A DNA stretch of 64,000 nt, taken from positions 1,752,001-1,816,000 of the forward strand of contig NZ_CP084930.1 in assembly GCF_023822065.1 (NCBI RefSeq), given 5' to 3'. This DNA comes from Sphingomonas morindae. GTDB lineage: Bacteria; Pseudomonadota; Alphaproteobacteria; Sphingomonadales; Sphingomonadaceae. A program made the translations under genes and the position numbers. Positions 26,288 to 35,368 of the stretch are shown piece after piece (the stretch's first letter is position 1; each line of letters begins with the position of its first letter). Under the pieces are notes generated by a model, which was not told the origin of the DNA, did not search any database, and worked only from the letters and a program-made list of their open reading frames with translations.

Positions 26288-27019
26288 TCATAGAGGCGAG
26301 GCTGTCGCCCCCGCGTTGTCTTCGCGCGGGGCGGCCTCACCCTCCCGTCCGATAAACGCAAGCCAGCGGGCGAGCGCGTCTGTCACGCGTTTCGCGGCCG
26401 CTCGGTCGACGATGGCGACATGTACCACATTCTCGCGGCCAAGTGCCATCGCCAATATGGTGCGCTTCAGTGGAACTACCAGCCCCCGCGCGCCACTTCC
26501 CGCCTCGTCGCGGCCGGCGCGCCAGGCCTGATCGAGCCGCCTGTTGCCATCCGCGCCGGCATCGGCGGCATGGAGCAGCAGCGCCACGCGCCCGCGGCGC
26601 GCGGCATCCTCGATCCGGTCCGATCCGGTCAGCAGCTGGCCGGCCCGGGCCTCGAGCCCGAGCCGATCGAGAAAGGCGCGCTCCAGCGCCGTGGCGATGC
26701 GCGCGCCCAGATCCTCGGGCACGGTCAGCGGCTTGCCCTTGAAGGCGCGGGCGAGGGCGCCGCGCAGCCGGCCCTTGGCCTGGGCGGCGTCCAGCGTCGC
26801 GCGGTCCACGCCCAGCCATGCGCCGCGTCCCGGCGCCTTGGCGCGCGGATCGGGCAGCACCAGCCCGTCCGGCGAGATGGCGAGCCGGATCAGCTGATCG
26901 CGCGGCGCCTGGGCGCCGGAGAGGATGCAGGTGCGCTCGGCGCCGGCGGACGCGGCATCGGCCGCGTCGCCGGTCGGCGCGCTGGCGGTCAGGCCCGGCG
27001 CGGTCTCATTGCTCGCCAT
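26288..27019 (-). CDS. ylxR: YlxR (DUF448) RNA-binding protein with L7Ae-like C-terminal domain
   Basis: 243 residues, longer than the 90-residue Firmicutes YlxR. The N-terminal DUF448 part reads AERTCILSGAQAPRDQLIRL and APGRGAWLGVDRATLDAA. The second half (LEARAGQLLTGSDRIEDAAR, RRGRVALLLHAADAGADGNRR) resembles the L7Ae/L30e fold. This double form is common in alphaproteobacteria. It probably binds RNA in the nusA-infB operon. It overlaps nusA by 14 bases. Family assignment is firm, function is not. Confidence 0.9.
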   Translation of the reverse strand: MASNETAPGLTASAPTGDAADAASAGAERTCILSGAQAPRDQLIRLAISPDGLVLPDPRAKAPGRGAWLGVDRATLDAAQAKGRLRGALARAFKGKPLTVPEDLGARIATALERAFLDRLGLEARAGQLLTGSDRIEDAARRGRVALLLHAADAGADGNRRLDQAWRAGRDEAGSGARGLVVPLKRTILAMALGRENVVHVAIVDRAAAKRVTDALARWLAFIGREGEAAPREDNAGATASPL

Positions 27020-28634
27020 CCGCGGACGCGACCTCCCCGGTCTCGTCGGGCGCATCGGCGAACCAGCCGGCCGCGGTGCGCGCGGCCATGATGATCTCGT
27101 TGCCCTGATCCTCGCTCAGCCCATAATCGGCGAGCACGCCGCCCTTGTCCTCGCTGCGCTGGGTGCGCGGCCCGGCCTCGCCGCGCCGGCGCGGTTCCGC
27201 CTTGCGCTTGGCGACCAGCTCGTCCGTGGCGAGATCGCCGATATCGTCGAGCGTGCGGATCCCCGCCTTGCCGAGCGTGACGAGCATCGCCTCCGTCATA
27301 TAGGGAAGCTCGAGCAGGGCATCCTCGACGCCGAGCGCGCTGCGCTCCTCGCGATTGGCGGCCTCCTTGCGGTCGAGCGCCTCCTGCGCGCGGCTCTGCA
27401 GCTCGGCCGCGAGATCCTCGTCAAAGCCCTCGATCGTCGACAGCTCGGCGGAGTCGACATAGGCGACCTCCTCGAGCGTGCCGAAGCCCTCGGCGACGAG
27501 CAGCTGCGCCAGCGTCTCGTCCACGTCCAGCTCGGCCTCGAACATCGCCGAGCGCTCGACGAATTCCTTCTGCCGCTTCTCCGAGGCATCGGCCTCGGTG
27601 AGAATGTCGATCGCCTTGCCGGTGAGCTGGCTGGCGAGGCGGACATTCTGGCCGCGCCGGCCGATCGCCAGGCTCAGCTGATCGTCGGGCACCACCACCT
27701 CGATCCGCTCGTCATCCTCGTCGATCACGACGCGGGCGACATGGGCGGGCTGGAGCGCGTTGACCACGAAGGTGGCGACATCGGGCGACCAGGGGATGAT
27801 GTCGATCTTCTCGCCTTGCATCTCCTGGACCACCGCCTGCACGCGGCTGCCCTTCATGCCGACACAGGCGCCGACCGGATCGATCGAGCTGTCGCGGCTG
27901 ATGACGCCGATCTTGGCGCGGCTGCCCGGATCGCGCGCGGCGGCCTTGATCTCGATCACACCGTCGTAGATCTCGGGCACTTCCTGCGCGAACAGCTTCT
28001 TCATGAAATCGGGATGGGCGCGGCTGAGGAAGATCTGCGGCCCGCGCACCTCGCGCGCCACCTTGAGGATCAGCGAGCGGATGCGGTCGCCCACGCGCAC
28101 CACCTCGCGCGGGATCTGCTGGTCGCGCCGGATCACGCCCTCGGCGCGGCCGAGATCGACCACGACATGGCCGAACTCGACGCGCTTCACCACGCCGGTG
28201 ATGATCTCGCCGGCGCGATCCTTGAACTCGGCATATTGGCGCTCGCGCTCGGCGTCGCGCACCTTCTGGAAGATGATCTGCTTGGAGGCCTGGGCCTGGA
28301 TGCGGCCGAACTCGATCGGCGGCAGCGGATCGACGATAAAGTCGCCGATCTGCGCGCCCTTCTGGAGCTTTTCGGCATCCGCGGGCGAGATCTGGGTGAA
28401 GTAATTCTCGACCTGCTCGACCACCTCGACCACGCGCCACAGCCGCAGATCGCCGCTGCGCGGGTCGATCTTGGCGCGGATGTCGTTCTCGGCGCCGTAC
28501 CGCGTCTTGGCGGCGCGCTGGATGGCATCCTCCATCGCCTCGATCACGATCTCGCGATCGATCAGCTTCTCGCGCGCCACCGAATCGGCGATCGCGAGCA
28601 GCTCGGCCTTGTTGGCGGAAATGGCGGTGGCCAC
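27006..28634 (-). CDS. nusA: Transcription termination/antitermination factor NusA
   Basis: 542 residues starting with GTG. N-terminal RNA polymerase-binding domain, S1 domain (AGEIITGVVKRVEFGHVVVD), KH1 (GSRAKIGVISRDSSIDPVGA), KH2 (LSLAIGRRGQNVRLASQLTG), and two acidic repeats/helix-hairpin-helix segments at the C-terminus with an Arg-rich linker. AAGGAAGG lies ahead of the GTG. Four bases separate it from rimP. Confidence 0.97.
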   Translation of the reverse strand: MATAISANKAELLAIADSVAREKLIDREIVIEAMEDAIQRAAKTRYGAENDIRAKIDPRSGDLRLWRVVEVVEQVENYFTQISPADAEKLQKGAQIGDFIVDPLPPIEFGRIQAQASKQIIFQKVRDAERERQYAEFKDRAGEIITGVVKRVEFGHVVVDLGRAEGVIRRDQQIPREVVRVGDRIRSLILKVAREVRGPQIFLSRAHPDFMKKLFAQEVPEIYDGVIEIKAAARDPGSRAKIGVISRDSSIDPVGACVGMKGSRVQAVVQEMQGEKIDIIPWSPDVATFVVNALQPAHVARVVIDEDDERIEVVVPDDQLSLAIGRRGQNVRLASQLTGKAIDILTEADASEKRQKEFVERSAMFEAELDVDETLAQLLVAEGFGTLEEVAYVDSAELSTIEGFDEDLAAELQSRAQEALDRKEAANREERSALGVEDALLELPYMTEAMLVTLGKAGIRTLDDIGDLATDELVAKRKAEPRRRGEAGPRTQRSEDKGGVLADYGLSEDQGNEIIMAARTAAGWFADAPDETGEVASADGEQ

Positions 28635-28638
28635 GGGC

Positions 28639-29163
28639 TTATCCTTCCTTGACGATGCTGTCCGCGCCTTCGGTGGAAAGCGGCGCGGTGGCCTTGATGA
28701 GCGCGTCGGTCAAGAGCAGCTTGGCGGACGCGAGAGCGGTGTAGGGAAACGCGAACGCGCCCCCCTTGGCGAGTTCGACGGTGACGATGCCATCGCTGAT
28801 GCCGAGAATGCGGCCATCCAGCTGCTTGCGCCCCTCGATCGGTTCGGCAAGCCGGATGCGCGCGTCGAAGCCCGCCCAGTCGGCGAAATCCTGCGCGCGG
28901 GTCAGCGGGCGGTCGATCCCGGGGGAGGACACCTCGAGCCGATAGGCCTCCTCGATCGGATCGGCCGCGTCGAGCACTTCGGACAGGCGGCGCGACAGCG
29001 CCTCGCAATCGGCAAGGTCGAGCTGGCGCGTATCGGGGCGCTCGGCCATCACCTGCAGGGTCGGATCCGACTTGCCGCCGAACAGGGCGACCCGCACCAG
29101 CGCAAGCCCGAGCGCTTCGGCCTCGGGCTCGATCAGGCGGGTAAGGGCGGCGATATCGGCCAT
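28639..29163 (-). CDS. rimP: Ribosome maturation factor RimP
   Basis: 174 residues. Conserved segments: LGLALVRVALFGGKSDPTLQ, CEALSRRLSEVLD, YRLEVSSPGIDRPLTRAQDF, and a C-terminal SH3-like domain. It acts in 30S assembly. First gene of the minus-strand block rimP-nusA-ylxR-infB-rbfA. ATG at 29163 was chosen by family length. Confidence 0.95.
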   Translation of the reverse strand: MADIAALTRLIEPEAEALGLALVRVALFGGKSDPTLQVMAERPDTRQLDLADCEALSRRLSEVLDAADPIEEAYRLEVSSPGIDRPLTRAQDFADWAGFDARIRLAEPIEGRKQLDGRILGISDGIVTVELAKGGAFAFPYTALASAKLLLTDALIKATAPLSTEGADSIVKEG

Positions 29164-29290
29164 CGGGTGGTGCTGTCTCTTCGCTGTCGAAAACCATGAG
29201 CGCCTGCAGCCGGCCCCGGAGGAGACCAGCCTCGGCAAAGTTTCCAATGTCGAGAAGGCAGGCGGGATATATCGCGTTCGCGGCTCCGCT

Positions 29291-30586
29291 TCAACCCGCA
29301 AGCGGCGCCGGTTCGGAGGGGGGCAGGAAACCGCGCGCCAGGCCGTGATAGAGCCGCTCGCGACAGACCAGCCCGGCGGCGGCGTCGGCCACCAGCGCGC
29401 TCGCCAGCAGCGGCAGCAAAAGGCCGCGGCTGGCGGTCGCCTCGGACAGGATCACCACGGCGGTGAGCGGCGCGCGCACCACGCCGGTGAAATAGGCGAC
29501 CATGCCGAGCAGCACCACCGGACCCGCGGGCAGCCCGGGGAAGAGCGGGCGCAGCAGATCGGCAAGCCCCGCGCCGGTGGCGAGCGAGGGCGCGAAGATG
29601 CCGCCGGGAAGGCCCGAAACCGCCGTCGCCAGCGTCGCCGCGAGCTTGGCCGGGCCAAACCACCAGGGCGCGTCGGCGCCGAGGATGATGAGCCGGGCCG
29701 GCTCGTAGCTGGTGCCCCAGGTCAGTCCGGTCGCGCAGCCCAGCACCGCCACGATCAGCCCGGCCACCAGCGCCAGCAAAACCGGCCGCCGCCGCGCCGC
29801 CGCCAGCAGCGGGGTGCGGCCAAAGCCCAGCATCGCCCGCGAAAAGCCTCCGCCGATCAGCCCGCCCAGCACGCCCGCCACGGGCACCAGCACCAGCGCC
29901 TGGCGCAGCGGCAGCGTATCCGTCACCGCGCCGAAATAGACATAGTCGCCGGCAAGGCCGAGGCTGACCATGCCCGAGATGAGCACCGCCGTCATCACCA
30001 GCAGCGTCATCTTCTGCTCATAGGCGGCGGCCAGCTCCTCGATCGCGAAGGTGACGCCGGCGAGCGGCGTGTTGAACGCCGCCGCCACGCCGGCGGCGCC
30101 GCCCGCCACCATCACCGAGGCGGTGATCGGCACCTTCAGCAGCCGATGCGCATAGGCCATGATCGTCGCCGAGATCTGCACCGTCGGCCCCTCGCGACCG
30201 ACCGAGGCGCCGACCAGCAGCGCCGCCACCGTCGCCACGAATTTGACGATGGCGGTCCGCGCGGCGGTGAGCGAGCGCAGCGCCGCCAGCGGATTGGCGC
30301 GCGCCGCCATGATCTGCGGAATGCCCGAGCCGCGCGCATCCGGCGCCAGCCGCCGGGTGGCCGCGACGATCGCCGCGAAGCCCAGCGGCGTGGCCAGCAG
30401 CGGTGCCCACCAGGCCGCGCGATAGCCGAGCAGGAACAGGCGATTGGCCTGATCGGCCAGGGCCGCGAACAGCAATGCCGCCAGCCCCAGCGCGATCGCG
30501 CCGGTCAGCGTCGCGACGCGGCGCCGCAGGATCGGCCCATGATGGCGCGCCAGCACGCGCACCGGCGGGATCAGCTTCTTGCTCAT
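29291..30586 (-). CDS. clcA: CLC-type chloride channel/antiporter
   Basis: 431 residues with about ten membrane segments. The three chloride-binding signatures are present: ARGSGIPQIMAAR, VGREGPTVQIS (the Glu is the gating glutamate of exchangers), and GLPGGIFAPSLATGAG. It exchanges Cl- for H+ at the inner membrane, as in acid resistance. The ATG overlaps the trmB stop by four bases (ATGA). Confidence 0.93.
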   Translation of the reverse strand: MSKKLIPPVRVLARHHGPILRRRVATLTGAIALGLAALLFAALADQANRLFLLGYRAAWWAPLLATPLGFAAIVAATRRLAPDARGSGIPQIMAARANPLAALRSLTAARTAIVKFVATVAALLVGASVGREGPTVQISATIMAYAHRLLKVPITASVMVAGGAAGVAAAFNTPLAGVTFAIEELAAAYEQKMTLLVMTAVLISGMVSLGLAGDYVYFGAVTDTLPLRQALVLVPVAGVLGGLIGGGFSRAMLGFGRTPLLAAARRRPVLLALVAGLIVAVLGCATGLTWGTSYEPARLIILGADAPWWFGPAKLAATLATAVSGLPGGIFAPSLATGAGLADLLRPLFPGLPAGPVVLLGMVAYFTGVVRAPLTAVVILSEATASRGLLLPLLASALVADAAAGLVCRERLYHGLARGFLPPSEPAPLAG

Positions 30587-31272
30587 CGCGGCGCGACCCG
30601 CCGGTAGCGGAAATACCAGACCTCATGCCCCTTGGCGCGCGCCTTGGCCTCGTAGCGGGTTTCGGGCCAGTCGTCGGGGCGGACCAGGAAATCGCGCGGC
30701 GTCTCGGCCTCCCAGCGGAATTCGGGCCGCGCCGCCATCACCATCATCGCCCAGCGGCAGTAAATGGGATGATCCGTGCCGAAGCGGAACTCGCCGCCCG
30801 GCTTGAGCTTGGCCGCGAGCAGCCCGATCGGCCCCGCATTCATGAAGCGGCGCTTGGCGTGGCGGGCCTTGGGCCAGGGATCGGGGTGGAGCAGCCAGGC
30901 CCGATCGAGGCTGGCATCGGGCAGCCGCTCCAGCACGTCGAGCGCGTCGCCGAGATGCAGCCGGACATTGGCGAGGCCGCGATCGCGCACCTGCATGCAC
31001 GCGCCGACCATGCCATCGAGAAAGGGTTCGCAGCCGATAAAGCCCGTGCCCGGCGCCCAGGCCGCCTGCTGGCCGAGATGCTCGCCCTTGCCGAAGCCGA
31101 TTTCCAGCGCCAGCGGCCGGTCCGCGCCGAACAGGCGCGCCGCGTCGAGCGGCCCCTCGGCGGGAATGGCGAGGCGCGGCAGCAGGCTTTCGACAAGCTC
31201 AGCCTGGCCGGCGCGCAGCGGATGGCCCTGGCGGCGTCCGTAGAGCCGGCGGATGGTCAAGGGATCGGTCAC
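30583..31272 (-). CDS. trmB: tRNA (guanine(46)-N7)-methyltransferase
   Basis: 229 residues. SAM motif LALEIGFGKGEHLGQQAAW, then LLHPDPWPKARHAKRRFMNA, where the DPWPKxRH segment is the TrmB signature. It methylates G46 in the variable loop of tRNA. The GTG at 31272 with AAGGG ahead is preferred; an in-frame ATG at 31308 is possible. Upstream partner of clcA. Confidence 0.94.
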   Translation of the reverse strand: MTDPLTIRRLYGRRQGHPLRAGQAELVESLLPRLAIPAEGPLDAARLFGADRPLALEIGFGKGEHLGQQAAWAPGTGFIGCEPFLDGMVGACMQVRDRGLANVRLHLGDALDVLERLPDASLDRAWLLHPDPWPKARHAKRRFMNAGPIGLLAAKLKPGGEFRFGTDHPIYCRWAMMVMAARPEFRWEAETPRDFLVRPDDWPETRYEAKARAKGHEVWYFRYRRVAPR

Positions 31273-31323
31273 GGGCAAGCCCTTACCGCGTGCGGCGCGG
31301 CTGTGCACCCCTTAGCCGCCGCC

Positions 31324-31348
31324 GGAACGCCGCGCCGGGCCTGTCGTT
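31324..31348 (+). promoter_or_regulatory. EcfG-type promoter of the acidic protein
   Basis: GGAAC (31324-31328), 16 bases, CGTT (31345-31348): an exact match to the GGAAC-N16/17-CGTT consensus of the alphaproteobacterial general stress sigma factor. It lies 26 bases before the start codon at 31375 and is the best site of this type in the window. Confidence 0.7.
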
Positions 31349-31374
31349 CTCCGCGCGAAGCTGTGGAGAGATTT

Positions 31375-31689
31375 ATGACCGCCACCCCGATCGACATGTC
31401 GCCCGAAGAGAAGCAGGCCCTGGACGGAATCTCGGTCGCGCCGCCGGAGCCCGCCGACGCCGACGCCGAGGCCGGCGCGCCCGCGACGCCCGAGGTGCGC
31501 GAGGCGCTCGACGCCGAGAGCGTGACCCCGGAGGCGCAGGATCCCGCCGATCCCGACGCCAAGCTCGATATCGGCATCGACGAGAGCTTCCCCGGCTCGG
31601 ACGTGCCCTCCTCGACCCGGCCCGGCCATTCCGATCCCGCCCCCTCCTCGGGCTATGACGAGGAGGCCGAGCGCGCCCGCACGCAGTGA
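31375..31689 (+). CDS. Small acidic protein with DESFP-SD motif
   Basis: 104 residues, strongly acidic and rich in Pro and Ala. Near the C-terminus it carries IGIDESFPGSDVPSSTRPG, a variant of the DESFPASDPPS motif found in many small, functionally uncharacterised alphaproteobacterial proteins. It has no membrane segment or Cys and is probably disordered. GGAGAG precedes the ATG. It is preceded by an exact EcfG-type promoter, so it is likely a general stress protein. Confidence 0.82.
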   Translation: MTATPIDMSPEEKQALDGISVAPPEPADADAEAGAPATPEVREALDAESVTPEAQDPADPDAKLDIGIDESFPGSDVPSSTRPGHSDPAPSSGYDEEAERARTQ

Positions 31690-31696
31690 GCGCGCG

Positions 31697-31723
31697 GCGG
31701 CGGCGCCGCTGTGGCGCCGCCGC
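31697..31723 (+). terminator. Stem-loop after the acidic protein gene
   Basis: GCGGCGGCGCC (31697-31707) pairs perfectly with GGCGCCGCCGC (31713-31723) around a five-base loop, eight bases after the stop. It lacks a T run (AATATTCG follows), so it may be a weak terminator or a 3' stabilising structure. Confidence 0.45.
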
Positions 31724-31872
31724 AATATTCGTCTCCTGCCGCACCGGTGCCTCGCACGCATGTTGCGTCGCAGCACGATCCATGCTTCCATCTTAGTCGA
31801 GGACGGGGACCATTAAGCGGCCGGTAAGTCCATCGGCGCTAGTCTGTGTCCTCAGATGGTGGGGATTGGGCA

Positions 31873-32421
31873 ATGGGCACGCAATCACGACCGGCCGATG
31901 GGGCCATGACCTTGGCGGAGATGAAGGAGTTCGCCTCCTTCCCCGCCGGCACGCAGCGGTATATCCGCCGCTCGCTGGATATTGGACTGGAACGCGAGGA
32001 TCCGCTCGGCCGCTGGTCGCGCGATGTCGTGGAGGCCGCGAGCATCCGCGCGCAGACCAAGATCTACGGCCGGCTGTCCGGCCTGCGCGCGATCATCCCG
32101 GACGATAGCGGCCTGGAAGCGGTGGAGCCCTTCATGGCGCCGCTCGTCACCGTCTCCGCCTTCGATCTGGGGCAGGATCGGCTGTGCAGCTTCGGCGCCT
32201 ATCGCTTCCTCTATGAGCGGCTGCTCGGCGCCTCGGTGCGGCCCTGGCTGCCCGGCGCCTTCTGCGCCGCCGCGGCGCTGCCGCACCTCCATCCCGATCG
32301 GCGGCGCAAGCTGCTCCAGTCGATCAGCGAGGCGGCGGCGACGGCGGCCGGCTGGTCGGCGCGCGAGCCCAGCTTCTTCCCCGAATGGGTCGAGAAGGTG
32401 GATACCCGTCTCGCCCACTGA
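31873..32421 (+). CDS. Unknown 182-residue protein
   Basis: I do not recognise the family. It begins MGTQSRPADGAMTLAEMKEF, is soluble with no signal peptide, and has a mix of charged helices (PAGTQRYIRRSLDIGLERED) and a hydrophobic middle (FGAYRFLYERLLGASVRPWL). It has Cys in LCSFGAY and AFCAAAALP and ends in ...EWVEKVDTRLAH. GGGGA lies seven bases before the ATG; a GTG at 31846 would extend it. Upstream, TTAA-N7-GTAA at 31813-31827 is a weak CtrA-like site. It is followed by the convergent extensin-like gene. Confidence 0.7.
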   Translation: MGTQSRPADGAMTLAEMKEFASFPAGTQRYIRRSLDIGLEREDPLGRWSRDVVEAASIRAQTKIYGRLSGLRAIIPDDSGLEAVEPFMAPLVTVSAFDLGQDRLCSFGAYRFLYERLLGASVRPWLPGAFCAAAALPHLHPDRRRKLLQSISEAAATAAGWSAREPSFFPEWVEKVDTRLAH

Positions 32422-32439
32422 TCCGCGCGATCGATCCGA

Positions 32440-33168
32440 TCAGCGGCACGCGCGCCACCCCGCCGCGCCGCGCGCCGCCTGATCGAGATGCAGATGATCG
32501 TGATGCGCGGCGTTATAGTCCGGTGACAGCACCGTCGCGAACAGCCGGCACGCGCCATCCCGCGTCGCCCGCAGAAAGGCCGCTTCCGGGCTGCGCGTTC
32601 GCGCCCAGTCGCGCGCCACGCTGATCCGGCGCCCGTCGGCCAGCTCGAAGCCCGCCACGTCCACCGCATTGCCGGTGGCATGTTCGCTCCAGCCGCGATC
32701 CACCCCGGCGATGCGCCGGCAATTATAGCTGCCGAAATGATCCACGCGGCGCACCGTCTGTCCGAACAGGCGGATCGCGGCCGGCTGCACCACCTCCCAT
32801 TCCCACACCGCCAGCCCGGCGGCGACGGCGCAGCGCGTGGTCAGCCCGGCGGGGCGATAGGCGATCGTGCCCGCGCCCCCGGGAAGAAGCCGCTCGCCAT
32901 CGGCATAGCCGCACTGGCCGGGGCCATGAAGCGGCGGCGCGGCGCGATCGGCAAGGCCCGCACGCGCCAGCAGCGCCCGGCAGAGCGCGGGATCGCCGCC
33001 CAGCGCCGTCAGCTTGCGGCCGGTGAAGAGGCCGATCGGCGCGGCGAGATCGAGGCGCGTCCAGGGCAGATCCTGCGGCCGGCGCCGGCCGAGCGCGAAC
33101 AGGCCGAGCAGCAGCGCGCCACCCAGAAGCAGCCAGGCGAGCAGCAGGAGCAGCGTGCGCGGTCTCAT
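32440..33168 (-). CDS. Extensin-like C-terminal domain protein
   Basis: 242 residues. An N-terminal membrane anchor (LLLLLAWLLLGGALLLGLFA) precedes the Extensin_C domain with SYNCRRIAGVDRGWSEHATG, NAVDVAGF and DYNAAHHDHLHLD. The spaced His and Asp residues resemble metal-dependent peptidoglycan peptidases of the VanY/MepA type. It is probably a periplasmic cell-wall protein; the activity is inferred from similarity. The ATG at 33168 is set by the signal anchor. Confidence 0.85.
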   Translation of the reverse strand: MRPRTLLLLLAWLLLGGALLLGLFALGRRRPQDLPWTRLDLAAPIGLFTGRKLTALGGDPALCRALLARAGLADRAAPPLHGPGQCGYADGERLLPGGAGTIAYRPAGLTTRCAVAAGLAVWEWEVVQPAAIRLFGQTVRRVDHFGSYNCRRIAGVDRGWSEHATGNAVDVAGFELADGRRISVARDWARTRSPEAAFLRATRDGACRLFATVLSPDYNAAHHDHLHLDQAARGAAGWRACR

Positions 33169-33205
33169 CCCCGCGCGAGACGCGCGAGCGGCGGCTTGGC
33201 TCCGC

Positions 33206-33943
33206 TCAGCCCGCCGTCGCCGGCAGCCAGCCGAAATCGGGCGTGCCCTCGCGCCCGCCGACATTGCCGATGCGCGCGAGGCCGGCCTCGTTGAGCACGC
33301 GCAGCCGCATGCCGTCGCGCGCGATCAGGCCGGTCTCCACGAGCCGCCGCATCATGCGGTTGACGTGCACGGCGGTGAGGCCGACGGCATCGCCGATCTC
33401 CTCCTGCGTCAGCGGCAGGATCACCCCTTCGGGCGGGATCAGCTTGGCGCGCGCCAGCCGCCGCCACAGATCCACGAGCAGCGCCGCCACGCGCGACATG
33501 GCCGAGCTGCGGCCGACCGAGGCGAGTCGTTCCGCCAGCGCCGTCCGTTCCACCTGGGCGAGCGCGTGGAGCGACAGCGCGAGCCGGGGATGGCGCTCGA
33601 ACAGGCCGCGCAGGCTGGTGCGATCGACGACGCGCACGGTGACTTCGGTGGCGGCGGTGAGCGAGAAGGGCGCGTGGCTCCACGGCAGGGCGGCATCGCC
33701 GGCCAGATCTCCGGGAAGATGAAACCCGAGAATTTGGCGATTGCCTTCGGGCAGCATGACAGAACTATAAAGCCAGCCCTTGCGTACTACGTAAAATTCC
33801 CGGGCTACGGCTTGCTCCGCGCGCAAAACAGCACCGCGTGCGACCGTGCGCTCGCCTTCCTCCAGCGCAGCCAAGGCGCGACGCTCCGCCTCCCCGAGCG
33901 GGAGGTATCTGCCCAACCGCTCCGCAAGACTGCCCTGATCCAC
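33206..33943 (-). CDS. Crp/Fnr family transcriptional regulator
   Basis: 245 residues. Cyclic-nucleotide-binding-like domain (residues about 25-140, with ILGFHLPGDLAGDAAL) and a winged helix (LTQEEIGDAVGLTAVHVNRM). It has no N-terminal Cys cluster, so it is not an oxygen-sensing FNR with a 4Fe-4S centre. A GTG start at 33943 with AGGAGG four bases ahead is well supported. The effector is unknown. It is divergent from murA. Confidence 0.88.
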   Translation of the reverse strand: MDQGSLAERLGRYLPLGEAERRALAALEEGERTVARGAVLRAEQAVAREFYVVRKGWLYSSVMLPEGNRQILGFHLPGDLAGDAALPWSHAPFSLTAATEVTVRVVDRTSLRGLFERHPRLALSLHALAQVERTALAERLASVGRSSAMSRVAALLVDLWRRLARAKLIPPEGVILPLTQEEIGDAVGLTAVHVNRMMRRLVETGLIARDGMRLRVLNEAGLARIGNVGGREGTPDFGWLPATAG

Positions 33944-34084
33944 CAATCCTCCTGCAAGCCCTTGCTTCGCTTGCACGTCTCTGGCGCAAATCGGTCCGGG
34001 ACGCGCTAATCACGATCAAGTTGCGGGTAACCCCCTATCCAGCGCGCATTTGCAGCGTCGGCGGGATCGGCTAAGGCCCCGCAG

Positions 34085-35368
34085 ATGGACCGGATAGTCA
34101 TTCGCGGCGGTCGCCGCCTGTCGGGGCGCCTGCCGATTTCGGGCGCCAAGAATGCGGCACTTACGCTGCTCCCCTGCGCGCTGCTGACCGATCAGCCGCT
34201 CACCCTGCGCAACCTGCCGCGGCTCGCCGACGTGGATGGCTTTGGCCATCTTCTGAACGGCATGGGCGTATCGACCACGATCGCCGGCGGCAGCCCGGAG
34301 GAATTTGGCCGGGCGATGACGCTGACCGCGCCGCGCCTCAGCTCCACCACCGCGCCCTATGATTTCGTGCGCAAGATGCGCGCCTCGATCCTGGTGCTCG
34401 GCCCCACTCTGGCGCGCGCCGGCGAGGCGACCGTGTCGCTGCCCGGCGGCTGCGCGATCGGCAACCGCCCGATCGACCTGCATCTCCGCGCGATCGAGGC
34501 GCTCGGCGCGACGCTGGAGCAGACCGCCGGCTATGTCCGCGCGATCGCGCCCGATGGCGGGCTGCGCGGCGGCCAGATCAGCTTTCCCATCGTCTCGGTC
34601 GGCGCGACCGAGAATGCGCTGATGGCGGCCGCGCTCGCCCAGGGCGAGACGGTGATCGACAATGCCGCGCGCGAGCCCGAGATCGTCGATCTCTGCCGCT
34701 GCCTGGTGGCGATGGGCTCCGAGATCGAGGGCATCGGCAGCGCGCGCCTCGTCGTGCATGGCCGGCCGACGCTGCACGGCGCCGATTACCAGGTCATGCC
34801 CGATCGCATCGAGGCGGGCAGCTATGCCTGCGCGGCGGCGATCACCGGCGGCGCGCTGGAGCTTGTCGGCGCGCGCGAGGCGGACATGACGGCGATCCTC
34901 GCCGCGCTGCGCGAGGCCGGCCTCGCGGTCGAGACCACGGCGGATGGCGTGTCGGTTGCGGCGGACGGACCGATCCGCCCGCTCACCCTCTCCACCGCGC
35001 CCTATCCCGGATTCCCTACCGATATGCAGGCGCAGTTCATGGCGATGCTGGCGCTGGCCGATGGCGCCTCGGTGCTCACCGAGACGATCTTCGAGAACCG
35101 CTATATGCACGTGCCCGAACTGGCGCGGATGGGTGCCGATATCCAGACGCGCGGCCGGGTGGCGGTGGTGCGCGGCGTGCCGGGTCTGACCGGCGCCGAG
35201 GTGATGGCCACCGATCTGCGCGCCTCGATGAGCCTGGTGCTCGCGGGCCTCGCCGCGAGCGGCGAGACGCGGGTCCACCGCGTCTATCATCTCGATCGCG
35301 GCTATGAGCGGCTGGAGGAGAAATTGTCCGCCGTCGGCGCCGACATCCTGCGCGAGGCGGATGGCTGA
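34085..35368 (+). CDS. murA: UDP-N-acetylglucosamine 1-carboxyvinyltransferase
   Basis: 427 residues. The start [20 protein letters not shown] and [15 protein letters not shown] is typical. The active-site Cys is in [20 protein letters not shown], the Cys modified by fosfomycin, so the enzyme should be sensitive. It adds enolpyruvate to UDP-GlcNAc, the first committed step of peptidoglycan synthesis. The stop directly abuts the convergent CopD-like gene. Confidence 0.97.
   Translation: MDRIVIRGGRRLSGRLPISGAKNAALTLLPCALLTDQPLTLRNLPRLADVDGFGHLLNGMGVSTTIAGGSPEEFGRAMTLTAPRLSSTTAPYDFVRKMRASILVLGPTLARAGEATVSLPGGCAIGNRPIDLHLRAIEALGATLEQTAGYVRAIAPDGGLRGGQISFPIVSVGATENALMAAALAQGETVIDNAAREPEIVDLCRCLVAMGSEIEGIGSARLVVHGRPTLHGADYQVMPDRIEAGSYACAAAITGGALELVGAREADMTAILAALREAGLAVETTADGVSVAADGPIRPLTLSTAPYPGFPTDMQAQFMAMLALADGASVLTETIFENRYMHVPELARMGADIQTRGRVAVVRGVPGLTGAEVMATDLRASMSLVLAGLAASGETRVHRVYHLDRGYERLEEKLSAVGADILREADG

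Noticed and set aside
23206-26355. A 1,049-codon plus-strand frame
   Set aside because: It is antisense to infB and is composed of low-complexity Arg/Leu/Gly repeats mirroring its coding sequence.
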